Assembly (NCBI GenBank): GCA_044425705.1
Contig: JAWXVD010000027.1
Location: 1-32,133 of the forward strand
Length of the DNA: 32,133 nucleotides
Source of the DNA: JAWXVD01 sp044425705
GTDB lineage: Bacteria > Bacillota > Clostridia > Lachnospirales > Lachnospiraceae
Direction of reading: 5' to 3'
Shown here: positions 1 through 6,561 of the stretch, piece by piece
Position numbering within the stretch: the first letter of the stretch is position 1
How the letters are laid out: each line of letters begins with the position of its first letter
Translations under genes and position numbers: made by a program
Notes under the pieces: generated by a model
Told to the model about the DNA's origin: nothing
Databases searched by the model: none
Seen by the model: only the letters and a program-made list of their open reading frames with translations

Positions 1-135
1 TATAATTTTCTCCAAATGGCAAAAAATAGTGTTATAGCAACATGTAAAAAATAACATATAGTATAAAAATAAAAGTCAATAGGAAGAGGAGAAAATGATA
101 TGAAAGCAACAGGTATAGTACGAAGGATAGACGAA
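1..135 (+). repeat. Left copy of the AbrB-gene upstream/5' region
   Basis: Bases 1-135 match 31812-32026 at the other end of the window with scattered differences. The match covers the upstream segment and the first 11 codons of the AbrB-family gene. Relative to the right copy, about 81 bp (31907-31987) is missing. That missing piece holds a perfect hairpin and the Shine-Dalgarno sequence. The match stops abruptly near 135, where homology to 3331-3444 begins. This is a recombination junction, seen directly by comparing the three places. Confidence 0.9.
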
Positions 136-171
136 ACTGTTATAATAGGACCAAATCGAAAAACCCAGTAA
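100..171 (+). pseudogene. Truncated AbrB/SpoVT-type gene fused to a PcfM/DUF3846-gene tail
   Basis: The reading frame starts MKATGIVRRID, identical to the intact AbrB-family gene at 31991. It then runs into ETVIIGPNRKTQ and a stop. The second half corresponds to the end of the 3031-3384 gene (TVIIGSNRKN), with a small frameshift near 163. Only 23 codons remain. The usual upstream ribosome-binding segment is deleted (only GAGGAG about 8 bases before the ATG remains). It is a chimeric remnant without expected DNA-binding function. Confidence 0.85.
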
Positions 172-250
172 ATACAAGGGGTTTCGCTGATTTAGTCCAA
201 TTTTTTTATATGAGTGCAACGTAGCTGTCAAGCAGGGACCAAAAATAAAG
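136..250 (+). repeat. Copy of the 3' end of the PcfM/DUF3846-like gene and its downstream DNA
   Basis: Bases 136-250 align with 3331-3444 at high identity, including the stretch GGGGTTTCGCTGATTTAGTC and the downstream GTAGCTGTCAAGCAGG-type segment. The two copies are direct repeats about 3.2 kb apart that bracket parA, parB and the initiator-like gene. The partition/replication cassette therefore sits between repeats that could recombine. Confidence 0.9.
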
Positions 251-358
251 TACTTGTTTTGACAGGGCATAAAGTAGTCTATTTCTATATTATATTCCAA
301 TCATAAGAGATAAATATAGACACAGAAAGGAGTCATTAGAGTACATGCATTATGTCAT

Positions 359-399
359 ATAGGAAGTTGATTAATCAGTCAACTTCCTATATTTTTTTT
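359..399 (+). terminator. Strong hairpin plus T-tract ahead of parA
   Basis: ATAGGAAGTTGA at 359-370 pairs perfectly with TCAACTTCCTAT at 379-390 (12 bp stem, 8-nt loop), followed by a run of T at 392-399. It has the form of a Rho-independent terminator and lies 27 bases before the parA start. It may close an upstream transcript, or act as an attenuator in the par leader. A five-codon frame (MHYVI, 345-362) overlaps the left arm of the stem, but its ribosome site is poorly spaced. Confidence 0.8.
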
Positions 400-425
400 A
401 CCAAAATTGAGAGGAGAATAGAAGA

Positions 426-1247
426 ATGAATACAAAAATAATTGCAATAGTGAATCAAAAAGGTGGTGTGGGTAAAACCACAACAAGTGTTAATTTGGGA
501 ATAGGATTAGCAAGAACAGGTAAAAAAGTATTATTAATTGATTGTGATCCACAGGGGAGTTTGTCGATTAGTTTAGGACATAATCAACCAGATAATATTC
601 CAGTTACTATTTCAACTGTAATGGGGAAGATAATTACAGATATGCCTATTGATAAAAAAGAGGGAATCATACCTCATGAAGAGGGAGTGGATCTGTTACC
701 TGCTAATATTGAATTGTCTGGAATGGAAATATCACTCGTAAATACGATGAGTCGTGAAAGTATTTTAAGGCAATATATAGAACTGGTTAAGGAAGATTAC
801 CATTATATATTGATTGATTGTATGCCATCATTGGGAATGCTTACGGTAAATGCTCTTGCAAGTGCGGATAGTGTGATAATACCAGTACAAGCACAGTACT
901 TACCTGCTAAGGGATTGGAACAATTATAGCAGACAGTGGTAAAGGTTAGAAAACAAATCAATCCTAGATTAAAAATTGATGGTATTTTATTAACAATGGT
1001 AGATAGTAGAACAAATTTTGCAAAAGATATTGGAGAGTTATTACGTTCCACATATGGACATAAAATCAAAGTATTTGAAACAGAAATACCCCAATCTATT
1101 AGGGCGGCTGAAACTAGTGCTGAAGGTAAGAGTATTTTTCTACATGATAGAAAAGGTAAAGTAGCAGAAGGCTATGAAAATTTAACCAAGGAGGTACTGA
1201 ATATTGAAAAAATCACTCAAAAAAATAAATCTAGCATCAGTAGATGA
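426..1247 (+). pseudogene. parA: ParA-type partition ATPase interrupted by an in-frame TAG
   Basis: ParA/Soj ATPases bind DNA when ATP-loaded and work with ParB to segregate plasmids or chromosomes. The deviant Walker A is KGGVGKTT at residues 11-18. The Walker A' motif DCDPQGS and a Walker B-like IDCMPSLGM follow in the expected places. The frame is interrupted at codon 168 by TAG (927-929), where homologues usually have a Leu (LEQLLQTV type). It then continues in the same frame to 1247 with normal ParA C-terminal sequence (PRLKIDGILLTMVD, IPQSIRAAE). Total length of about 273 codons is normal for the family. The start is ATG with GAGAGGAG nine bases upstream. The 3' end overlaps parB by 44 bp. 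Either the gene is a one-base nonsense pseudogene, or TAG readthrough or a restart at GTG 936 yields product. TAG serves as the terminal stop of several other genes here, so general recoding is unlikely. Confidence 0.88.
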
Positions 1248-2124
1248 TATTTTTTCGACAGAAGAAAGTAGAGTAGATAATGAAAAAGAAAATATTGTGG
1301 ATATACCATTAAATGAACTTTATCCATTTGCAAACCATCCGTTTAAAGTTATTGATAATGAAGCTATGTTAGATACAGTGGAAAGTATAAGGGAATATGG
1401 TGTACTTGTGCCTGCTATTGTTAGACCTAGAGAAGCAGGGGGATATGAACTTGTTGCAGGACATCGTAGACATAGGGCAAGTGAACTTGCAGGACTTGAG
1501 ACGATGCCTGTTATTATACGAAACCTTGATGATGATGAATCTACGATTATTATGGTGGACAGTAATTTACAGAGAGAAAGTATCTTACCAAGTGAAAGAG
1601 CCTTTGCCTTTAAATTAAAATTAGAAGCCATTAAAAATCAAGGAAAAAGGACAGATTTAACTTCTACGCAAGTTGCACAGAAGTTGTCAGTAGAAAAAAT
1701 TGGAGATTCGGCAGGAATTAGTAAAGACCAAGTTCGTCGTTTTATTCGCCTTACAGAATTAATCATACCTCTATTAGATATGGTAGATGAAAAGAAAATA
1801 GCATTTAATCCCGCTGTGGAACTGTCCTATCTAAAAGAAGATGAACAGAAGGACTTATTAGAAGCTATGGAGATACAGCAAGCAACACCATCTTTATCAC
1901 AGGCACAGCGATTAAAGAAAATTAGTGCTGAAGAACCATTAGACATAAAAATGATATGTAGTATTTTAAGGGAAGAAAAAAAGAGTGATGTGAATAAAGT
2001 GATTATTTCATCCGATAAAATTGCAAAGTATTTTCCAAAATCATATACCAACGAAAAGAAGGAAGAAACAATTCTTAAGTTGTTAGAATCGTGGTATCGA
2101 CAACGAATGAAAGAAGATAGATAA
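1204..2124 (+). CDS. parB: ParB/Spo0J-like partition protein
   Basis: ParB proteins are CTP-dependent DNA clamps that load at parS sites and stimulate ParA. The N-terminal ParB/Srx domain includes IPLNELYPFANHPF, the region leading to GGYELVAGHRRHRAS, and the GHRRHR nucleotide-binding motif at residues 86-91. NLQRESILPSERAFAFK and a helix-turn-helix region (residues ~155-185, SAGISKDQVRRFIRLTEL) follow, with a helical C-terminus. 306 aa is usual. The TTG start is supported by AAGGAGG at 1188-1194, nine bases upstream. It overlaps parA, the classic parAB order. The target parS site was not identified. Confidence 0.93.
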   Translation: MKKSLKKINLASVDDIFSTEESRVDNEKENIVDIPLNELYPFANHPFKVIDNEAMLDTVESIREYGVLVPAIVRPREAGGYELVAGHRRHRASELAGLETMPVIIRNLDDDESTIIMVDSNLQRESILPSERAFAFKLKLEAIKNQGKRTDLTSTQVAQKLSVEKIGDSAGISKDQVRRFIRLTELIIPLLDMVDEKKIAFNPAVELSYLKEDEQKDLLEAMEIQQATPSLSQAQRLKKISAEEPLDIKMICSILREEKKSDVNKVIISSDKIAKYFPKSYTNEKKEETILKLLESWYRQRMKEDR

Positions 2125-2151
2125 AATATTATAGAAGAGGAATTTATTATT

Positions 2152-2970
2152 ATGGCAGTATTCAGAATAGAAAAAACAAAAGATTATACAGTGATGGCAA
2201 ATCATCATCTTAGAAACAAAGAATTATCACTGAAAGCAAAGGGATTGTTGTCATTAATGCTTTCTCTCCCAGAGTCATGGGACTACACAACCAAGGGGTT
2301 AGCTTCTATTTGTAAAGATGGGGTCGATAGTATTAATGGTACAATCAAGGAATTAGAAAATTCGGGATATGTCATACGTGAGAGAACTCGAAATGAAAAA
2401 GGGCAATTAACAGCTACAGAATATACCATCTTAGAAGAACCGAAAAAGCCAGTGATGGAAAAACCTATCTTGGAAAAACACGACCAATTAAATACTAATA
2501 TATCAAATACAGATTTATTAAATATAAATCAATCAAATCCTAATCAATCAAAAGAGGAATCTGTGGATTCCAAAACAGATGGGATGGGAAAAGAAGAGAA
2601 TGGATATGTTAGTTATGAAAATATAAAAGAGATTGTTTATGCAAATATCGAATTTGAACATTTTCAAAAACATGGTTCATGGAGTCAACAAGATAGAATT
2701 GGTGAAATTGCAGATATTATCATTGAGACATTATGTTCTACAAAACCTTTTATCAATATTGCAGGAGAAGATTATCCTGCAAAGTTAGTAAAAGAGAAGT
2801 TGTTAAAAATCACTTCATCACATGTTACTTATGTGTTGGAATGTTTGGATAACAATACTACATACATCCGTAATATCAAACGATATTTATTAACCACATT
2901 ATTCAATGCACCATCTACGATAGATAGCTATTACACAGCACAAGCAAATTATGATATGAAAAGAGGATAA
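2152..2970 (+). CDS. Helix-turn-helix replication-initiator-like protein (DUF6017-type)
   Basis: The N-terminal 100 residues are a winged-helix domain of the kind found in plasmid/ICE replication initiators and DnaD-like proteins of Clostridia. They begin MAVFRIEKTKDYTVMANHHLR and continue through LSLKAKGLLSLMLSLPESWDYT and IKELENSGYVIRERTRNEKG. A low-complexity Asn/Ser linker follows (about residues 120-145). The C-terminal domain begins near YENIKEIVYANIEFEHF and ends in a helical TTYIRNIKRYLLTTLFNAPSTID segment. The position right after parB matches such modules in Lachnospiraceae elements. The exact role (initiator or element maintenance) is inferred. ATG start; GAAGAGGAA lies about 10 bases upstream. 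Confidence 0.75.
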   Translation: MAVFRIEKTKDYTVMANHHLRNKELSLKAKGLLSLMLSLPESWDYTTKGLASICKDGVDSINGTIKELENSGYVIRERTRNEKGQLTATEYTILEEPKKPVMEKPILEKHDQLNTNISNTDLLNINQSNPNQSKEESVDSKTDGMGKEENGYVSYENIKEIVYANIEFEHFQKHGSWSQQDRIGEIADIIIETLCSTKPFINIAGEDYPAKLVKEKLLKITSSHVTYVLECLDNNTTYIRNIKRYLLTTLFNAPSTIDSYYTAQANYDMKRG

Positions 2971-2975
2971 AAAAC

Positions 2976-3010
2976 AAGGACACTTTGTAAATTTTGCAGA
3001 GTGTCCTTTT
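2976..3010 (+). terminator. Terminator after the initiator-like gene
   Basis: AAGGACACT (2976-2984) pairs with AGTGTCCTT (3000-3008), followed by a short T run. It lies six bases past the stop of the preceding gene and closes the parA-parB-initiator unit. The T-tract is short, so it may be leaky. Confidence 0.65.
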
Positions 3011-3030
3011 GAGAGAAGAGAGGAAAATAG

Positions 3031-3384
3031 ATGAAAGAATTTGAGGTGAAAATTATAGAAATTTTAGAGCGAACAGTTACTGTTGCAGCTAAAAATCTGC
3101 AAGAAGCAGAAGAACAAGCAGAACTAGAATGGCATCAAGGGAAGCATATCCTAGGTGCAGATGATTTTAGTGGTTCTGATTTTACGGCAGTAAAAGAAAC
3201 TACAAGAACAATAGATGGATTGCTGATCGAACCATTACAACCACCTACAAGGGTTACTATTGAGCATGATTTAGCACATTTGCAAGAAATGGTGGATGGC
3301 TATATAGAGTGTGTTAGACCATTTGATGTAACCGTTATAATAGGATCAAATCGAAAAAACAGTAAATACAAGGGGTTTCGCTGA
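3031..3384 (+). CDS. Small PcfM/DpnD-like plus DUF3846-like protein
   Basis: The first ~50 residues (MKEFEVKIIEILERTVTVAA, then AEEQAELEW and ADDFSGSDF) resemble the DpnD/PcfM family of small conjugative-element proteins of unknown function. Residues ~64-98 (LLIEPLQPPTRVTIEHDLAH, then LQEMVDGYIECVRPFD) look like DUF3846. That family normally continues well past this point. Here the sequence ends quickly with VTVIIGSNRKNSKYKGFR, so the second domain appears truncated. This same 3' end is duplicated at 136-250. ATG start with AGAGAGGA about 8 bases upstream. It is a plausible accessory gene of the mobile element; no biochemical role is known. Confidence 0.65.
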   Translation: MKEFEVKIIEILERTVTVAAKNLQEAEEQAELEWHQGKHILGADDFSGSDFTAVKETTRTIDGLLIEPLQPPTRVTIEHDLAHLQEMVDGYIECVRPFDVTVIIGSNRKNSKYKGFR

Positions 3385-3444
3385 TTTAGTCCAATTTTTT
3401 TATATGAGGTAGACATAGCTGTCAAGCAGGAACCCAAAATAAAG
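3331..3444 (+). repeat. Right copy of the repeat at 136-250
   Basis: Direct repeat partner of 136-250. It covers the last 18 codons of the PcfM/DUF3846-like gene and 60 bases downstream. The left copy carries a small indel near 163 that breaks the frame. Confidence 0.9.
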
Positions 3445-3681
3445 TCGATTTATAGTAGAAGGGAATGTGATACATATTCTCAGATGGTGAAGTAGAGGAT
3501 AGGGATTAATTTAAAAGATTCATATATGAAGCACATAATAAATAGCCACATCTTAACATAGTAGTGCTTGTTTTATCATAGAGCAAAAGATACGTGTGAG
3601 GAGCTCTATAATAAAAATAGATTATTATAAAATTTCTAAATAAAAAAGCAATGAAAAACATATGCTTGATATTATTTTAAA
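3445..3681. other. Non-coding spacer before cas6
   Basis: No convincing gene. Near the right end, GATATTATTT (3668-3677) and AAATAATATC (3687-3696) form a 10-bp inverted repeat that overlaps the cas6 stop codon. It could help end minus-strand cas6 transcripts, but no clean T-tract follows. Confidence 0.5.
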
Positions 3682-4419
3682 TTAAGAAATAATATCAAAC
3701 ATACCAAAACCTTGAGAATTTCTTGCTCCTAAACCAACATTATATAAAAAGGTTAAGGATTCAGGAGACCCCTCTAATTGGTAAATTCCTTTCCAACCAG
3801 TGATATAAATACTATTTTTAAACTTGGTTACATATTTATCTTTCGTGCCAATAGAGATAGGTTGTAGTTGTATTTTTTCCATGTCATGGGTAGCAGAGGC
3901 TGCTGTGTATTTACGTAAAAAATTCTGTTGGATTAAAGTGGAAAAATCACTATCTAGTGGTGTACTATATAGAGTGATCTTTTTATCATTTTCATAAATG
4001 GTTTTACTAACACATAAAGGTGATTTCATTTTTATTTTTATACTACTTTTTGTAACAGTATGGGCGGTGGCTACAATGTTCGTAACAGGTATAGTTTGAT
4101 TATATAATGTAATAAAATCCGTATTTAAAAATGAGTGGTATAGAATTTCATTGAAATCATCCATCGGGCTACGTATTTCTAGTATAATTGTGTTATCAAA
4201 AATAATATTACGTTGACAGATGCGATAAGAACCCTCTAATAAACCAAAACAAAATAATTTATAGGGATGTTTTCCATTTGAATACCCCATGTTATGTAAG
4301 AAATTACTATAAGAAGAATTTTTGGATAAAAGGTGATAAATCATACCTTGTAAAAGGTGATGATAACTAAGTGGTAAGTGAAGTGGTGCGGTGGGTGTTA
4401 ATGTAATTTTAATTTGCAT
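3682..4419 (-). CDS. cas6: Cas6-type CRISPR repeat endoribonuclease
   Basis: Cas6 cuts the CRISPR precursor transcript within each repeat to make crRNAs. The protein has the RAMP hallmark glycine-rich loop near the C-terminus (VGLGARNSQGFGMF, residues ~228-241). It has paired histidines near residues 20-21 (SYHHLLQGMIYHLL), the usual place of the Cas6 catalytic His. Length (245 aa) is typical. It is transcribed away from cas10, with the mini-array and leader between them. It is the only Cas6 here, so it presumably serves both arrays, whose repeats share the same core. Upstream on the minus strand an AGCAGG-like site precedes the ATG. Confidence 0.9.
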   Translation of the reverse strand: MQIKITLTPTAPLHLPLSYHHLLQGMIYHLLSKNSSYSNFLHNMGYSNGKHPYKLFCFGLLEGSYRICQRNIIFDNTIILEIRSPMDDFNEILYHSFLNTDFITLYNQTIPVTNIVATAHTVTKSSIKIKMKSPLCVSKTIYENDKKITLYSTPLDSDFSTLIQQNFLRKYTAASATHDMEKIQLQPISIGTKDKYVTKFKNSIYITGWKGIYQLEGSPESLTFLYNVGLGARNSQGFGMFDIIS

Positions 4420-4539
4420 TAGAATAAACCTGCTTTCTTGATATAAGGATATTGGTACTTAATTTCTTTAAGATATCATTGATAACGGAATAAGTCAACT
4501 GCAATTACGCATCTTAATTGAGGATATGGACAGGTGGTA

Positions 4540-4813
4540 GAAATATAAAAAGTCGGTCAATCTCCAAAGCCCTGTTTTAGAGTATTTCAAGGTGATTTAA
4601 CTGAATAAAAAACGTACAAAGATGTTAAAATACATAGGTTTATCTAGAAAAAGTCGGTCAATCCTTGAGTCTTTTATAATTTTGAGGGAAATGCCGTAAA
4701 ATAGGAGAATTTTGACATACATATTTAAAAGACTGACTGGATTTTTATAAAAATATATTGAAAAATCCGAAAAAATGTAGTATAAATAAAAGAAAAATAG
4801 TAGAAATACTGTA
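4540..4813 (+). promoter_or_regulatory. CRISPR leader of the mini-array
   Basis: This region is similar in plan to the leader of the second array. AAAAGTCGGTCAATC recurs at 4547-4561 and AAAAAGTCGGTCAATC at 4648-4663, with a related GACTGACTGG segment at 4731-4740. The final ~50 bases share TGTAGTATAAA and TAGAAATACTG with the second array leader, directly against the first repeat. Leaders carry the array promoter and adaptation signals. The AGTATAA box near 4778 is a candidate -10. Confidence 0.7.
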
Positions 4814-4908
4814 GTGATACCTTACCTAAAAGGAATAACCACGTTATATATTTTAATGCAGCTTCGTTTATACTTGAACGTGATACCTTACCTAAAAGGA
4901 ATAGAAAT
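4814..4908 (+). CRISPR. Two-repeat CRISPR mini-array
   Basis: Two 29-nt repeats at 4814-4842 and 4880-4908 share GTGATACCTTACCTAAAAGG and flank one 37-nt spacer (4843-4879). They differ from the second array at base 3 (G for A). Their 3' ends diverge from GAATAGAGAC (ATAACCAC and ATAGAAAT instead). The shared leader shows it is a real but eroding array. Apparent small reading frames through it are translations of the repeats. Confidence 0.85.
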
Positions 4909-4935
4909 ATCGTGTTATCATATATTAGTCAGAGT

Positions 4936-4965
4936 AAAAAAAGAGTTCATTGCAACTCTTTTTTT
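4936..4965. terminator. Bidirectional hairpin terminator after the mini-array
   Basis: AAAAAAAGAGTT (4936-4947) pairs perfectly with AACTCTTTTTTT (4954-4965) around a 6-nt loop. A T-tract on either strand makes it effective in both directions. It ends the mini-array transcript before the cas10 promoter. Confidence 0.85.
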
Positions 4966-4991
4966 GTATAAAAAGAAAGCATATTTATACA
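4964..4991 (+). promoter_or_regulatory. Possible cas operon promoter
   Basis: TTGTAT (4964-4969) and TATACA (4986-4991) are spaced 16 bp apart and lie about 70 bases before cas10. The match to the vegetative consensus is partial in a very AT-rich stretch. The placement after a terminator and before the first cas gene is the main support. Confidence 0.35.
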
Positions 4992-5062
4992 AATTATGAT
5001 AAAATATAAGCAGTATATAAAGAATAGAAAGAACAGATTAATTGATACAGGGGGAAATGCAG

Positions 5063-6559
5063 ATGGCTATACTTATGAAAGTGGAAGTAGCAAAAAAACA
5101 GGCATATATCTTTTCAAGCAATTTGTTAAAAGATAACATCACTCGTTCTAATCACATTACTTATGTAACAGGAAGTGAATATTTTGAAAATGTAGCTAGT
5201 GAGGTCTATCGTGAGGCAGAAAATTTAGTATATTCTGGTGGAGGACATGCTGTATTAAGATTTGCGACCAAGGAACAGGCAAGAGCATTTACAAAAATTA
5301 TCACAACATATGCATTTACAAGATATGATGGGTTAGAGCTCTTTTGCAAGCATATGGAGTATGATGAAAAAGCTAGCCCTCAAGAGAACCTAATGAATTT
5401 ATCGAAGCAATTAGAAGAGAAGAAGGCTCTTAGAAAAGATTCTTTTGGTCAAATTAGTCTGGGAATAGAAAAATTGAATTCTGTTACGTATCAATTGGAA
5501 GATTTAAATAAGGTAAAAGAAAAAGAGGTGGAATTTGAGGCTTTTTCGGAATATACTTTTCCTAAAAATTTTTCCAAACTTGTGGAAGACGAAAATTTTT
5601 TGGCAGTCATTCATATTGATGGAAATGCCATGGGAAAAAGGGTGGATGGTATTTATCAAGATAAGGATGCTGTAAATTTTGATAAATTAGCACAAAATAT
5701 TAGGAAATTTAGCAAAAGTATTCAAAATGATTTTGAGTTTGCATTTGAGTGCATGTTAGAACGAATAAGCAATGCTGAAAAGAAAGAGGGTATAAAACAG
5801 GTAATACCTATTCGTCCTATTATATTAGCAGGAGACGATGTTTGTTTTGTTACAAAGGGAAGTATAGGATTAGAATGTGCTAGAATTTTTCTGGAGGAAT
5901 TAACACAGATTGCCAATGAACAAGACAGGCTAAAATATGCAGCATGTGCAGGTGTTGCCATTGTGCATACGAAATTTCCATTTTATAAGGCTTATAATTT
6001 AGCAGAAGAACTGTGTAGCAATGCCAAAAAATTTGGAGCAACTTATCATAGTGATGGTAGTATATCGTCAATTGATTGGCATGTAGAATATGGACAATTA
6101 AAAGTACATCTTCCCGATATTAGAAAAGAGTATATTTGTGAAGATGAAAATATATTAACATTGCGTCCTATGGTAGTTGTAAATGCGAATAGTAAAAATG
6201 AAATATCTATTTTTAAACAGTATGATTACTTTAAACGACTTTGCACAGCCTTTCAAACGCAAAAGAATCAGATAAATTTAGGAAAGCTAAAGCAGATGAG
6301 AAATGCATTACGACAAGGGGAAATAGAAACAGCTTACTTTATAAGAAGTAAAGAAATTTCAGATGTAATATTTGATATTATTGAATCAACTTATGGCAGT
6401 GAAACAGCTAGAGTGTTAGTAGAAGCGGCAAATAGGGGAGAAGTTATTGAAAGAAATATATTTCAATGGATAGATACAAAAGAGGGTAAAAAAAAATATT
6501 GTCTTTGCTTTGATGCAATTGAGATGATGGATGTTTATGCAGAAATTGTGGAGGATTAA
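5063..6559 (+). CDS. cas10: Cas10-like protein without HD domain (type III)
   Basis: Cas10 is the large subunit of type III interference complexes. Its palm domain makes cyclic oligoadenylates on target RNA binding. At 498 aa this one is short and has no N-terminal HD nuclease. It opens directly with a palm1-like region (KVEVAKKQAYIFSSNLLK, and SGGGHAVLRF near residue 75). Palm2 has IHIDGNAMGK (Asp ~186) and the signature loop as AGDD (residues 256-259) instead of GGDD. Both aspartates needed for catalysis are kept. A helical C-terminal domain follows (~400-498). The start ATG 5063 is chosen because AGGGGG lies 8 bases upstream; a TTG at 5042 and an ATG at 5057 are alternatives. The next gene begins within four bases of this stop. 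Without HD, DNA cleavage is not expected; signalling is. Confidence 0.88.
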   Translation: MAILMKVEVAKKQAYIFSSNLLKDNITRSNHITYVTGSEYFENVASEVYREAENLVYSGGGHAVLRFATKEQARAFTKIITTYAFTRYDGLELFCKHMEYDEKASPQENLMNLSKQLEEKKALRKDSFGQISLGIEKLNSVTYQLEDLNKVKEKEVEFEAFSEYTFPKNFSKLVEDENFLAVIHIDGNAMGKRVDGIYQDKDAVNFDKLAQNIRKFSKSIQNDFEFAFECMLERISNAEKKEGIKQVIPIRPIILAGDDVCFVTKGSIGLECARIFLEELTQIANEQDRLKYAACAGVAIVHTKFPFYKAYNLAEELCSNAKKFGATYHSDGSISSIDWHVEYGQLKVHLPDIRKEYICEDENILTLRPMVVVNANSKNEISIFKQYDYFKRLCTAFQTQKNQINLGKLKQMRNALRQGEIETAYFIRSKEISDVIFDIIESTYGSETARVLVEAANRGEVIERNIFQWIDTKEGKKKYCLCFDAIEMMDVYAEIVED

Positions 6560-6561
6560 TG

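Noticed and set aside
345..362. Leader peptide MHYVI with attenuation of parA
   Set aside because: The frame is five codons and the AAGGAG site is too far upstream; kept only as a remark.
927..929. TAG reassigned as a sense codon
   Set aside because: Genes ending at 15506, 16322, 21726 and 24634 use TAG as their terminal stop, so the code treats TAG as stop.
3668..3696. cas6 terminator
   Set aside because: Inverted repeat is present but overlaps the stop codon region and lacks a T-tract on the minus strand.
4814..4999. 61-codon reading frame through the mini-array
   Set aside because: It is a translation of the CRISPR repeats and the following terminator; no ribosome site.
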